The notes: generated by a model from the sequence alone, not told the origin. Shown: positions 12,811 to 25,048, numbered from the stretch's first letter. The stretch: DNA of 64,000 nucleotides from Molossus alvarezi (GCA_037176705.1 CM073893.1:18538074-18602073), one strand, 5' to 3'. Numbers and translations are program-made.

Positions 12811-12860
12811 AGATTTTGTTTCTGCCCAAATGACTGCTCCAACTCCTATTTTATGATCCT
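12811..12860 (-). CDS. CDADC1: CDADC1 coding exon 6 (50-bp microexon)
   Basis: 50 bp between acceptor TTTCAG (ends 12861) and donor GTAAGT (begins 12810). It completes a Glu codon and encodes DHKIGVGAVIWAETKS, the first beta-hairpin of the second, catalytic deaminase domain (human has DHKTGVGAVIWAEGKS as I recall it). The exon ends in phase 0. Skipping it would shift the frame. It lies close to an L2 fragment on its left. Confidence 0.9.
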
Positions 12861-15190
12861 CTGAAAGACAAATGACATTTAACTCAGTAAAAAAACAACA
12901 ATGATTTGTTAGTTTCAAAAATACATTTTTCTAAAAATAATAAAAATATATTTATTGTAACATACTTTCTAAACGTAGCAATAATTCTTGACATTTCACA
13001 AATTATAGAAAACCACTAAAATAAATACTTTTAAGCATTAAATATGGGGGATAGACACAAAATAACTAGACAGTGTCACTGCTAACCCAGTCACATGTGA
13101 CCTCTATGTGGAGATCATTAAAACGGCAGCGAGTGCCCAAAGTCAGGCCACTTCAGAGTTGTAACCAGAATAGAGCATGACTATTGATTCTCCACCAACA
13201 AGTCAGTTTCTAAATGATGATTTCTAATAGATGATAAAATTTACCTAAAAACAAGTTTCTGAACTAATAAATTTAATGCAATACCTGTTCAAAATAATCA
13301 AGTCTGTCTTCTAGCACTATTTTATACTCCAATCACGAAAAATACATTTCATGAAAATGCTCTTGCTAAGATAAATGTTCAGATTTATAATACAAACATA
13401 AACAATTATTTATGGGCTTTCATATATTAATATTGCTGGAAAGTCCATGAAAGGGATTTTGATTTAAACAACATGTTGTCTTTTCCTTGACCTTCATCAT
13501 TTTCCTTTAGGGAGGGAAATAAGTCAAGTTAGTGACATGATGGTCATTTCTAAATCAACTGTAAGATTATAATTTTCTTGCAAAACCTAAATCTCTACAT
13601 GTAAATCTGTACTTCTTAAAACCATTAATAGAAACAGAAAATTCAAAAACCAAAATAGAAGTTCTACATATAAGGGATTGTCTTTTTCCTTCTACTAATA
13701 CAGGGTGAGTTTCAAATTTCTAAAACAATTATACATTAATTATGAAAACCATAGTAGTTTTCAAACTCTTAATAAGGGACTAATGTAGCAAAGTAGGTAC
13801 ATTTACACAGAGTAAGTAACAATCATCTGTGAACGTACACTGGAAGATTTTCATATTGGTGAGGATAAAATGAAACTGGGGCTTCACCCTACAATTTCCT
13901 TAAAATCAATCCTTCCAATGATAACATAGTTAAATACTTTTCTAGTAAAAGCACAAAGAAACTTTATTCCACTTATGCATTAAAACTAGGATACCTCATA
14001 AATAAGTTAATTTTTTAAAGTTATGCTACTATAATAAAATTCTCCAACTTCAGTTCAAGCAAGCTCAGGTTTTTAAAATTATATTACAAAACATTTGCAT
14101 AATTTATTTTAAGCCCCTTTTACTCATTATCTTACTTTTACCTTAAAGGTAAAGCAGATAAAATATTCTTTTCTAGATGAGAAAACAGGCAAAGAAATTA
14201 AGTGATTAAAATTGAACCCTCTGGACCCAACCTATTTGCCTTTCCTCTACCCCTCCCTTTGATATTAAGAATTTCATAACAAACATTTCCCTTTATTGAA
14301 TGCCTGAGTATACAGTGGGGAGGGAAAGAGAAGTCCCTATATTCATGAAACTTACAGTCTGTCTAATGAGGGAGGAAGACAGGAATGAGGAAACACCTAT
14401 GTGCTGTGCTGTGCAGGAAAGTAATACAATGCTGAGGAATAGAGTGTATGGGAAGAGGGCTTACTCTAAAGAGTGGAAATTGTCATGAAAGGTATTTTGG
14501 TGTAACAAAAATATTGTTCCTTCTAAGACCTTCAGAATAAAATATGTGGGAAAAGAATATAATTATGGCTTTATGATAATTTCTAAGGTAAGTAGCAGAA
14601 GTTATGAACATAAGAATATATTTGCCTACAACACCAAAACCTTACTGGAAATAAAATTGTACTAATACATGCATAACTCTGAAACAAAAAATAAAAAACT
14701 AAATAGAAATTCTTCATATTAAGAGCCTACTTTTCCTGCCACCTACACTGACTATTTTTCATGGTGTGTGTGTGTGATCTCAGGAACTACTCTTTGTCTG
14801 TCTGAGGACAGACTACACCTTGACAAGAAGGGGGGAGTGTGATTTTCCACCAGCGTGCAGCTCTACTGCCTATCTGAGGTTAGTCATACATGAGAATATT
14901 CTTTACTATGTATATTTTAAAACCAAAATGAAATTTCATCCCTGTTAGATGGAGTAGATTTCACCTAGCTCCAAGTTTGGCTAACAGATTAGTTTCTCAA
15001 AAAAATTTTCATGTCTGTAATTTTTATAGAAATTGCTCTGGTCATTCACAGTATCTTCTCTGTACACTCTAGAAGGAAAGGGCAATTTATAATCACCGAG
15101 CCAAATTCCTGAGACTCTGATCACTGAAAGTCAGGTAACTATGGTTCTAGAACCCAGGCATGGTTATTTTAGCTCCAAATTCTGTGGTCA
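12861..15190. other. Intron 5, no confident feature
   Basis: AT-rich intron. A weak L2/MIR-class relic is seen around 14285-14390. I see no gene, structured RNA or young insertion here. Confidence 0.45.
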
Positions 15191-15194
15191 TGTC

Positions 15195-15582
15195 AGGGTT
15201 TGCCCATGTGGTCCATAGGCCACTTGCATCAGAATCACTGGCTGCTTATTAAAAAGGCAGACTCCTGTCTCCCACAGAAATGCCCTAAATCGACCTCTCC
15301 ATGGAAGGTGGGCAAACACAAGAATCTGCAATTCTTGGGAGAATTCCCTCTGTTAAAAATTGAGAACTGGAAGTGGGGTACAGACTGACAATCCCCTGAA
15401 GAGGGGGCGGGGGGGAGATAAACCACAGAACTTACATGCATGTATGTATGAACAATGAACATGGACAACAAAGGTGGGGACATGGTGAGGAGGGAGGGGG
15501 AGGGAGGAATCAGTGGGGGAAAAAGGAGAAACATCTGTAACAAAAATAAATAAATTAATTTTAAAAAGTTGAGAACCACCAA
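15195..15582 (+). mobile_element. MER5A-like hAT MITE interrupted by an L1
   Basis: Contains cttgcatcagaatcactggc and gctgcttattaaaaaggcag, and ends gttgagaaccacc, as in MER5A. It is split at about 15367 by the L1 fragment listed next. Confidence 0.65.
15368..15562 (+). mobile_element. Short L1 3'-UTR insertion
   Basis: 195 bp of L1 3' UTR: ggggtacagactgacaatcc, G-rich tract, aacatctgtaacaaaaataa, A-rich tail. Flanked by near-identical gttaaaaattgagaac and ttaaaaagttgagaac, a target duplication. An extreme 5' truncation. Confidence 0.85.
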
Positions 15583-15955
15583 GTTATAATTTGAAACATT
15601 AAACTTTCTTGGCTACTCCAACCTACTTTTGTCACCAACACTGTGGTTCATGAGGGAGGTATAATACTCAGCTTTGGAAAATGCCTAATCTAATGGGAAA
15701 ACAGGTCCTGAAAAAAGAGATTAAAAAAATCACACTTAAACCATGTAGATAAGATGTAATGCCCTCTTAACTCTCCCCCCGCCCCACCGCCAAGAGCCGA
15801 AACAAATTTTGTCACTTTTTTGCTACCTCAAAGTCTTATGGAAACATACTTTTAATGACAACTCTGTGGATCCTATTTATTCTTCATTCAAAAACCAATT
15901 ACTGAACACACACTTTCAATAGGTTTAAAAAACTCCATTAGAAGTTTTAGAATTC

Positions 15956-18043
15956 GAAGATGGCAGCGTAGGTAAACGCCGTATCGCGTCCTCCCACAAC
16001 CACATCAAAGTTACAACTAAACTACAGAACAACCATCATTCAAAACCGCCTGAAATCAAGCTGAATGGAAGTCCTACAACTACGGAATTAAAGCAGCAGC
16101 CACATCGAGACTGGTAGGAGGGGCGGTGGCAGACGGGCTGGTCCCACACCCACATGTGGCGGATAAAAATCAGGAGGACACCTCAGCTGGGAAGGTCCCT
16201 GTCCCACACCAGGTGCCCCGCTCAGGGTTCCAGTGCCAGGAAGAGAAGTCCCCATAACTTCTGGCTGGAAAAACCAGCGGGAACTGAGGCTCAGGGAGGC
16301 TGAAGCGGCTGGAGCCCCAGGCAGCTCCCTAAAGGGCCCGCGCACGGACTTATCGGACTCTCTCCCTCTAAGCTTGGAGGGGAGGCAGCTCGAGGGGCGC
16401 CAGAGACATACAGGGAAGAACTGAGCTGTTTGGCACTGGAGCGAGGGCTGGAGAGGCAGCTTTCTCCGGGACAAACGTGCCATCAGAGGCCTTTGTTCCT
16501 TTGGTGAGCCCTTCCCTGGGGCGGCAGACAGTCTCCATATCTGGGACTCCAGCAACCTGGCTCACACTGGTAGCCCCGCCCTGGTGACTCCCTGAGGCCC
16601 CGCCCCACCCCACCCAACTTTCCAGCCCACCCAAGCTGTTGCCTTTTGCTTAACCATAGGATTGGCCTGTCTTGGATCCTGCTGCAGGTTTTTCTAAATT
16701 CTTTCAAACAAGCAGCATCTGGTCTCAGCTAGCCCCATACCGCTCCTTAAGTAATACACTGAAACAAACCCAGGGAGGCAACCAAAATGAGGAGACAAAG
16801 AAACAGGTCCCAAATGAAAGAACAGAACAAAACCCCAAGAAAAGAACTAAGCAAAATGGAGATAAGCAACCTAACAGATGCTGAGTTCAAAATACTGCTT
16901 CTAAGGATGCTCAATGAACTTAGTGAGAACCTCAGTGAACTTAGTGAGGACCTCAAGAGCATAAAAAAGGGCCAGTCAGAAATGATGGATGCACAGTCAG
17001 AAATGAAGGAGGCATTAACTGAAATAAAGAATAATTTACACAGATTCAATAGTAGAGTACGTAAATCCAAGAAGCAAACCATCGATTTGGAATATAAGGA
17101 AGCAAAAAACGCCCAATCAGAACAGCAAAAAGAAAAAAGAATCCAAAACAATGAGGATAGTGTAAGGAGCCTCTGGGACAACTTCAAGCGTGCCAACATT
17201 CGCATCTTGGTGGTACCAGAAGGAGAAGAGCGAGAACAAGAAAAAGAAAACCTGTTTGAAACAATAATGGCAGAAAACTTTCCTAACTTGGTGAAGGAAA
17301 CAGACATACAAGTCCAGGAAGCACAGAGAGTCCCAAATAAGATGAACCCCAATAGGCCCACACCAAGACACATCATCATCAAAATGCAGAAAGTTCAAGA
17401 CAAAGAGAGAATCTTAAAAGCAGCAAGAGAAAGGCAGCTGATTTCTCAAAAGAAACTTTGCAGGGCAGAAGGGAGTGGCAAGAAATATTCAGAGTGATGA
17501 AAAGCAAGAACCTACAACCAAGATTACTCTATCCTGCAAAGCTGTCATTTAGAATCGATGGCCATATAAAGTTTCCTAGACAAGAAAAAGTTAAAGGAGT
17601 TCATCACCACCAAACTGTTATTATGTGAAATGATGAAGGGTCTTTTTGAAGAAAAAGATAAAATATATGAACAAACAAAATGGCAGTGAATACATATCTA
17701 TCAACAATGGAATCTACAAACAAAATGAACAGGCAGAACAGAAACATTCTCGGAGATACAGAGTACATTTTGTTGGTTGCTAGATGGGAGGGGGATTGGG
17801 GGAATGGGTGAAAAAGGTGAAGGGATTAAGAAGCACAAATTCATTGCTAGACTGACAAACCTCAAAGGGAAAGGGCTTGGGGGGTGGGAAGAAATAAACC
17901 AAAGACCTTATATGCATAACCAATGGACACAGACAATAGTATGAGAAAAGGCAGGAGGGGGGTGGGAGGGGGCAAGAGGGGTCAATGGGGGATAAATGAG
18001 GAACATCTTAATACAGTCTACATTCAACAATAAAGATAAAAAA
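15956..18043 (+). mobile_element. Half-L1 (HAL1-like) copy A, full length with TSD
   Basis: Perfect 14-bp duplication aagttttagaattc at 15942-15955 and 18044-18057. It begins gaagatggcagcgtagg, has a 5' UTR of about 830 bp, ORF1 from 16787, a 3' UTR with cttggggggtgggaagaaat and a short A-tail. No ORF2 between ORF1 and 3' UTR. Its 5' UTR aligns in order with the 5' UTR of the L1 at 3401-11864 (for example gccacatcgagactggtagg), so it derives from an L1 lineage by loss of ORF2. Confidence 0.9.
16787..17690 (+). pseudogene. ORF1p gene of half-L1 copy A, frameshifted
   Basis: Starts MRRQRNRSQMKEQNKTPR at 16787 and stays open for 236 codons through the coiled coil (LNELSENLSELSEDL) and the RRM-like IRILVVPEGEEREQ. 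It loses frame near 17440, where the segment equivalent to VTYKGVPIRL of copy B is missing. The C-terminal domain (LQPRLLYPAKLSFRIDGH) continues in another frame to about 17690. Like copy B, no reverse transcriptase follows. A 211-aa antisense frame is a shadow. Confidence 0.82.
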
Positions 18044-18063
18044 AAGTTTTAGAATTCATTTTA

Positions 18064-18066
<3 letters not shown>

Positions 18067-18097
<31 letters not shown>
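18067..18097. repeat. (AT)n microsatellite
   Basis: About 15 uninterrupted AT units just right of the half-L1 duplication; likely length-variable. Confidence 0.95.
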
Positions 18098-18099
<2 letters not shown>

Positions 18100-18102
<3 letters not shown>

Positions 18103-18336
18103 TTTGTTAATCCTCACCCAAGGATATTTTTTCATTGGTTTTTAGATAGAGTGGAAGGAAGGTAGGGAGAGAGAGAAATATCGATATGAGAGAGACATTG
18201 ATTGGTTGCCTGCTGCATGACCCCAACCGGGGCTGTGAACCTGCAACGCAGGTATGTAACCTTGACTGGGAACTGAACATGAGACCCTTTGGTCCTTAGG
18301 CTGATGCTTAACTGCTGAGCCAAACTGGCCAGGGTC
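18100..18336 (-). mobile_element. VES SINE, older subfamily
   Basis: Reverse-oriented: ttaatcctcacccaaggata tail side, GA-rich tract, ending ccaaactggccaggg. Confidence 0.9.
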
Positions 18337-18467
18337 ATATGTATATTTTTGAATGAAATGGTTTAATAGAGTGGTTTGTTCACCTATTAGAATAAAATAA
18401 AGTCATCATTGCAAACTGAACAGTGTGAAATTAGAACACTCTCTCATGGGGATATGAGACCTTGCTG

Positions 18468-18562
18468 GATTGTCCTCCATGTTAAATAAGATCTGCAGAT
18501 AAATACCTAGCTCTGTTACTGACACATAGTAGGTGCTCAAAAAATTGTTATTGCCACTATTT
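18468..18562 (+). mobile_element. MIR 3' end
   Basis: Contains gacacatagtaggtgctcaa followed by aaaattgttatt, the MIR 3' terminus. Confidence 0.65.
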
Positions 18563-19553
18563 ATCACCAAAGAAGAGCATAGGTCCAGAATTACTTATCT
18601 GAAATTCCCTATATCAAGTTTTCTTTTTTACAGCTTGATGCACTTATTTTGTGTCTACACCTGACAAATAGTTAATGCAAAGATTCATACATTTTACTCC
18701 ATTTGAGTAAAAGTGTTTGATTACAAGGTACTGCCACAGACCCCTGGGAGTGCTGTGTAATATACAGTACATGCACCATGTTACCTTTCTAAAATCTGAC
18801 AAACTCTGAATTCCTGTCGTCTGGCTTCAGAGTTTTCGATAAGGGATTGTGGACCATTTATCTTTGGATATAAAAAGATTTTTCTTTTATCCATTTAGCA
18901 CACAGTGCTTAGTGCTAAGGAAAATAATGATGAAGACGTGGTCTCTTCCCCAGAAAAGCTCACAATGGAGTGCAGTTCATGACAGAAGTTGCATTGTGTT
19001 TAGGATTTGGATTCCAGGCAAAAATAGTCATACATAGTAAAAAAATTAACCTTGAAAATCTTTTAAATTGCCCACCAAGTGCAGAAGCATGGCTGTATGT
19101 GAAAAAAACAAAAACAAAAACTAAAACTCTGCACGGAAATTGTGGCTACATTTATAATTAGAATATCTCATAAATACTATATATACAAATTTATATCTAA
19201 ACATTACTGCATCTTTAAACACTGGAATCATATATCATATGAACTAATCATATATAGAAGTACTGAGATCAAATAAAAGAATAGTATATTCACATCTCCC
19301 AGCTTACACTCATTCTGAAATCTTCTGAATTCCAATTAGCAAGGGGAATTCATGAATTATAGCTGTAACAATAGCTGTTCTCATTCATGTTTTTTTTCTT
19401 TCCAGAATGATTTATAAAAGAGTTACTTGTAAAGCTGATTTTGGCAAAGAGACTAATGTATAGCCCACATATAAAATAATTAAGTTAAATCAGACTTTTA
19501 CACGATAGAGTTGTTTGGCATCATACAGCTTACGCCTATAATAGAATCAAAAT
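18563..19553. other. Intron 5, no confident feature
   Basis: AT-rich intron; a possible L2/MIR-class relic at 18880-18970. Nothing else seen. Confidence 0.4.
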
Positions 19554-19791
19554 CTTTTTTTTTTTTAATCCTCACCAAGGACATGCTTAGAAAGAGGAAG
19601 AAAGAGAGAGATAGAAAGATAGAGAGCGAAACATCGATGTGAGAGAGAAACATAGATCAGTTGCCTTCCATACATGCCCCAAGACCAGGGATTGAATCCG
19701 CAACCCAGGAATGTGCCCTGACTAGGGATCGAACCCTCAACATTTTGGTGCACAGGATGATGCTCCAGACAACTGAGCCACTTCGGCTAGG
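19554..19791 (-). mobile_element. VES SINE, older subfamily
   Basis: T-run, ttaatcctcaccaaggacat, GA-rich tract, ctagggatcgaaccc (B-box complement) and an end near cttcggctaggcc. Confidence 0.9.
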
Positions 19792-19839
19792 CCAGAATCA
19801 AATTCTTTAATAAGAATTGAGTGATTATTAACCTTACTG

Positions 19840-19995
19840 AATATCAGAGTTCCTTGCAGAACTTAAAAAATGTATAAGCCTAGGCCACAACCTTAGGGAC
19901 TTGGTTTAATCTGGGTCGGAATTTGAGCATTTGTCTTTTAATAAAATTTCAGTGGTAATTCTGATATGCTGCCAGTTGAGAACCTCCAATCTAAT
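19840..19995 (+). mobile_element. MER5A-like MITE
   Basis: Contains agagttccttgcagaactta and aggccacaaccttagggact and ends gttgagaacctcc; a diverged MER5A. Confidence 0.55.
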
Positions 19996-20864
19996 AAAAT
20001 TACTTTGTCTTTGTTTAGAACACACTGCAGGCCAGGGCATTTATATTAACTTTTTCTGAAGATTTTCTCTCTTCTTTCTTTCTTAGAATAAGGTTTAAAA
20101 AATCGTACTGTATTCCACTCAAATCTTACTCTACTGCTCTTCCTGCCTGCATTTTCTCCTCATTTCAAAGTTGCATTTTAAAAAGGGATGATTCTTTTAC
20201 TTTGAAAAAATTTACATCTGGTAAGATGTAAAAACACTGTTCTATAATTAGAAATAGAGATGCCATCTTTTATCACAATAAATAAAATTCCCAAGAAATA
20301 TTTTCCTTTTATACACACGTACCCACGCATAACTTAATATAACAAAATAAAAATGTTTGATTTTTCTACTTGCTGATTAGACATACTAGCAATTGAAAAA
20401 TATCTGCCAATATTCCTTTACTTTGATTCTGTTATTTTGAATTCATATATTGTAAAGACTATTTTAAGTTTTTATTAATATTGAATATATTTAAATATTG
20501 AAGAGTTAACAAAAATGAATGATTTTGTTACCACTCTTTCTCTTTTTGTTCCATCTCTAGTGGAAGAATCAATGAACAGTGAAATGATAAAAACAAGAAG
20601 CAGAAAGAAAGGCCTAGATAATCAGGCCCTGGTTTATAAATGTAGCCCCAAATTATAAGGCCATAAGGAATCCCAAAACTGCTCTAAGGAAGAGTTGTCT
20701 ACTCAAGGGTCTCACTAACTTCTCTATATTGTACGAGCAGCAAAACTTCAGTATCTGAGAGTAAATGAACTCTACCATCAATGAGATGAACCCCTCTTTA
20801 GTTCTGAGATAATTACAACCCAATTGATAAGCCCCAATTCATGAACTAAGCATATATAACTTAC
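19996..20864. other. Intron 5, nothing recognised
   Basis: AT-rich, runs directly up to the exon 5 donor. No repeat identified. Confidence 0.4.
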
Positions 20865-21434
20865 CAGTTCGATATGCCAATAACCTGGCCTGAACCATGC
20901 AGTGTCTTGCAATTTCTTGTGGCAAACTTTGATTGTGAATTTCATTAATCTGTTCAGTATTGTCACAATAAAATCCGTAGTGTTTGCAGTTGGGCACACT
21001 GGAAGCTACTGTAGCCAAAAGTACGACAAGGTCTTTCATGTTTTGCCTTAGATTGCTAAAGTATGGATTTTCACATAGGTTCTCCAAACCTATAGTCATC
21101 AGTATCTGCTTATGTAGTTCTTCATTGGAAACCAAAAATAACATTTCATATTCTTTTATTTTTTCTTGTCTACATTTAGAATAAAAGTCAATGTTAGCAT
21201 CTGGAAATGTTTTTGCAATTTTTTGAATAAAGTCACATTTGCAAGAGGTCTCCTCTACAAACTGCATCATATAATACACCAAAGGCTGAAGCAAGACACA
21301 CACGTGGGCCCTACTGTTTGATTTCAATCTTTCCACTGCTTTGGCATCTAATTTTGCATCTTCAGAACTAGAAGTCTCAGAAAGCAAACTTATTTCTGGA
21401 TCAGTAGGCCAATATGAAATTCGGTTAACTCCAG
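20865..21434 (-). CDS. CDADC1: CDADC1 coding exon 5 (large central exon)
   Basis: 570 bp, 190 codons, phase 1 at both ends. The acceptor TTTCAG ends at 21435 and the donor GTAAGT begins at 20864. It completes the first deaminase-like domain (AGVNRISYWPTDPEISLL), then a Ser/Glu-rich linker (SETSSSEDAKLDAKAVERL), a long mostly helical inter-domain segment that includes NLCENPYFSNLRQNM, and ends at RHCMVQARLLAYRT, the start of the second deaminase domain. It is open throughout, and identity to remembered mammalian CDADC1 is high. This is the largest exon and about 37% of the protein. Confidence 0.96.
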
Positions 21435-21566
21435 CTGAAATACAAAATATGAAAGGTAGTAATCAGATATATGTTGAAATTAAGGGTCTTCTTGATAAAT
21501 TCACCACATCACCGCAGTAGATCCAAAGGTCCCAATATAATGTCTATGACCAAGTCACCAATAATA

Positions 21567-21898
21567 CAGCCTATTGGCAAGCCATGGTCCACAGACCATA
21601 TCCAGCCCATTGCCTATCTTTGCAGGCTAAGAACTGATTTTATAGTTTTAAATAGTTGAAAAAATAAAAAACAAGACTATTTTATAACACAAAAGTTACA
21701 TGAACTTCAAATTTCAGTGTCCACAAATAAAGTTTTATTGGATCATAGAACAACCATTCATTGACACAGTCTTTGGCTGCTTATGCAGTACAATGGGGTA
21801 GCTGAGTTGAGAGCTTAGTACCTATATAAACACCATGTGGCATGCAAAGCCTAAAATATTTATTATCTGGCTTTTTATAGGAAAAGTTGACCAAACCC
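21567..21898 (-). mobile_element. hAT-Charlie-type nonautonomous transposon
   Basis: Left end ttggcaagccatggtccaca, interior ataaagttttattggatcat and gcaaagcctaaaatatttat, right end aaaagttgaccaaaccc. These are landmarks of old hAT MITEs with imperfect terminal repeats. Confidence 0.6.
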
Positions 21899-22089
21899 AA
21901 AGAAAGCCCATGGTAGGTATTTGTGGAATCATTGGACTTCCTAAGTGTGGTCCCAAAGCCCAGTGTTGGGACGATATACCAGAGTCCTACAAGTAATCAA
22001 ATGTCTGCTTTTATAAATATCATAGCCAACAACTGACTGTGTCTAGAGTTTTGTATCTGAAATAAACTATTCAACCATGCATTAAAAAT

Positions 22090-22610
22090 ATACCTGTACT
22101 CTGAATTCTCCCTCTGGGAAGCTACTCTATAAAAATATTTCAAATAGAGATAAAAAATGCATGGATATATTTAGTACAGCATTGTTTAAAACAGTAAAAA
22201 ACAGAAAACAAAACAAAAAATAGGAAAATGGTTAAATAAATTTGTATCCTTCTCATAACAAAATATTATACAGTTATACAAAATTTCCACAAAGAACTAA
22301 TAAGTTGAGGGCAGCAGTGGGGAAGAGAGCGATAGTCTATTTTTTTAAGTCTACAAAATTAAAAGACAGAATAACAAACTAGAAGGAACATTTTCGATCA
22401 ATGTGATAGCAGAAAGGTTAGTTATCCTTAGTATACAGAGAAGATTTTAATTCATTTAGAGCATATACAGGTATAAATTGATAAGAACAAGGCCTCAAGA
22501 GTCTAAAAGATACAAAAAATTTACAAAAGAGAAAACAAAACTAGATAACAAACATATGAAAAAATATTTTAATTTGTATTTGAAGTTGAATGAGAGATGC
22601 CTTATACAGA
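22090..22610 (+). mobile_element. Old L1 ORF2 fragments
   Basis: Diverged L1 ORF2 3' sequence (gcattgtttaaaacagtaaa, atggttaaataaatt at 22090-22290) followed by an earlier ORF2 segment (ttagttatccttagtataca, 22340-22610), so two rearranged pieces. Confidence 0.5.
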
Positions 22611-23083
22611 ATTAAGCACTGAAATGTTCATCAACTAATTAGTATTTTACAACAGAGACCCTTTTGCTAGTATCGCATGTAATTACAGCTAAGAGACATT
22701 TTTTTATGATTGTGCTCAGAAGGGACTAGAGAGCCCACATGTTGTCTGCATTCAAAGTATTAGATTAACTAAAAAGTCTTAGTTGAATAAACACACATTT
22801 ATACCTACTCCCTGCTACTTCTGACTCTTACTGTGACTTGGGCTGTAAAGCAATTTGGAAAGCCTCAAAGCTAACATCAGAGTTTCCTCCAGCTGCATTT
22901 CACCTACTCTCTTTTGGAGTTCTCAAAATCCATTTCCTAACCAGCAGTGATAGTCAATTTTTCATATAAACATCCTGGTTGCTTCTAGTAATCCTGATTC
23001 AAGGAGAAGAGGGTATGGCCAATCTTTAAATAAATATTCAAGTACCAGTGGCAAAGGTTATTGAAGTTTTCCAGTTTTCAAAA
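22611..23083. other. Intron 4, nothing recognised
   Basis: No gene or recognisable repeat. Confidence 0.4.
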
Positions 23084-23287
23084 TTTTTTTCTTTATTGAT
23101 TTTAGAGAGAGAGCAAGGGAAACAGACAGAAACATCAATGAGAAAGAACACTGACTGGCCGCCTCTTGCATGCCCCCCACTGGGGATTTGGCCCACAACC
23201 TGGGCATGTGTCCTGACCGGGAATCGAACCAGTGACAGCTTGGTGCATGGGTTGATGCTCAACCAGTAAGCCACACCAGCCGGACCA
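23084..23287 (-). mobile_element. VES SINE, older subfamily
   Basis: ttattgattttagagagaga, cctgaccgggaatcgaacca and an end at ccacaccagccgg. It sits at the left end of the Charlie element. Confidence 0.9.
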
Positions 23288-23411
23288 GTTTTTTTCATCT
23301 CAGACCCCATTATAATCTTTAAAATTAATGAGGACCCCAATGAGGTGTAGATTATATCTACTGGTATTTTCTGTATTAGAAAATTAAAACAAAAATTTAA
23401 AAATAATTCAC

Positions 23412-23596
23412 ATCGCTTCTCGGCCTTTTGGCTAAGATCAAGTGTAGTATATGTTCTTTTCAGTTTAATATCTGATACATCCGCTATCCGAGGACAATAT
23501 ATTAAATGAATTTTTGGAGCAGGGAGATGGAATAGAAGCTTGCTCTGTCCACTCCACACATCAACCCGGTATTACAGTACCTCTGGGAATGGTGCA
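23412..23596 (+). pseudogene. U2 snRNA retrocopy, near full length
   Basis: atcgcttctcggccttttgg, ggctaagatcaagtgtagta and atttttggagcagggagatg match U2 snRNA almost end to end (about 185 of about 190 nt), with scattered substitutions mostly in the 3' half. An A-rich tail follows. A short direct repeat ataattcac (before) and ttaattcac (after the tail, about 23612-23620) suggests its own target duplication. No proximal or distal sequence elements were recognised upstream, so it is a pseudogene. Confidence 0.93.
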
Positions 23597-23620
23597 AGAA
23601 GGAAAAAAATATTAATTCAC

Positions 23621-24004
23621 TAAAAAATACTATGCAGCTGTAAGAAAGAACTCTTACCCTTTGAGACGATTAGGCAGGACCTAGAGAGTACTATGCTAAT
23701 GTAATAAGCCAGTCAGATAGAGAAAGACAAGTATCACATAATCTCACTTATTTGTGGAATATAATGGACAACATAAGCTGACGAACAAAATAGATCCAGA
23801 GACATGGAAGTAGGGAACAGACTGACAAATGTCAGAGGGAAGGTGGCTGGGGTGGGAAGAGATAAACCAAAGAATTTATATGCATATATGCATAACCAAT
23901 GAAGCAGGGGGTGGTGGGAGCAGGGAGGAGAGTGTCAATGGGGAAAAAAAGGAGCGACATCTGTAATACTTTCAACCACAAAGATAAATTAAAAAAAAAA
24001 AAAA
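23621..24004 (+). mobile_element. 5'-truncated L1 3' end abutting the U2 copy
   Basis: Begins aatactatgcagctgtaaga (end of ORF2), then L1 3' UTR tcacttatttgtggaatata and a G-rich tract, ending in an A-run at about 23990-24004. Confidence 0.88.
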
Positions 24005-25048
24005 AGAACAATAAAGAACCTATTATATATTAATATAAATAACATAGTTCAACAAAAAATATATTTTTCAAAACAATAAAAACTAGATAGGAAAATGACA
24101 TTGTTTTAAATTTTTACAAATCTCTTTATTATCTGGCTTAATAGGAGACATTTGGATTCTCAAATCTGCTGCAATAGGTTGTTTTTCACTGAAGTATATA
24201 AAAGTATCCGCCTCACAGAGGTGTGTAGTTGAAAAAGGAGCATGTTAACAGCCATTTCAGATAGTTGTCAATATTCTTCTTTGACACTACATAAAAATTT
24301 GACAAAGGATAGTATCTTAAAGGTTAGTTACAATGTAGAATCTGAAATCATAAAAAAAATTTTGTAGTTATGTTAAATTCCATTATTTAAAAAGTTCCAC
24401 TTATTCACATTACCACCGGTGTCATCCAGAAGAGCTTCTGAGTGCTGGGAATCTATAAGCTCATGATACTAAGTTTTTGAAATTTTTAATTTTCACTTGA
24501 AGACTCAAATTTTATCATTGACAACAAATACTGTCAGTTGTTTTCTTGGAAGTGACAGGTTCACTTAATTATTTTTTGAGACAATGTCTGCCAAGTAGCC
24601 AAATGTAAATAATGATAGTTTGTCAGATCATGGTGTTCCATGAAAGAAGTGGATAATGCAGTTCACAACTCAAACATCTGCATGGGTGATTTTCCATAAG
24701 GCAACCTGCATACTTAGGTTTGTAGCAAAAGTGCTTTATGTCTACCTCCTATTTTCTCACACAGAATATAATAAAGATGTGTACTAAGGGTTGGGATTTA
24801 ATAAAATTAATAATTTTTACTGTTTCATGAGACATTCTTACACAAAACCTTTTTATTAAAAAAAAAAAACAACTCCCAGTATGTGGCCATGAAGAGAACA
24901 ATGACTACTATTGCCTTGTTCTTACTAGGCAACAATGGTTTTCCTCACTACTGTTGTTGTATTAGTGTGAATGCAGTAGTATTATGAAAATGGTTTTGAC
25001 ATTGTGGAACATCATGAGTCCACAGACCACATTTAGAGAACCACTGTG

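Larger units (their letters stand above)
23290..25048 (+). mobile_element. Charlie1-like hAT transposon, interrupted
   Basis: Starts with the degraded terminal sequence catctcagaccccattataa, continues attaatgaggaccccaatga, and after the insertion resumes with caaatctctttattatctgg and tgacaggttcacttaattat. It ends tttagagaaccactg, the MER1/Charlie-type terminus. The U2 and L1 insertions occupy 23412-24004. No intact transposase frame. Confidence 0.7.

Noticed and set aside
23412..23596. Functional U2 snRNA gene
   Set aside because: Scattered substitutions, A-rich tail and no recognised promoter elements upstream.
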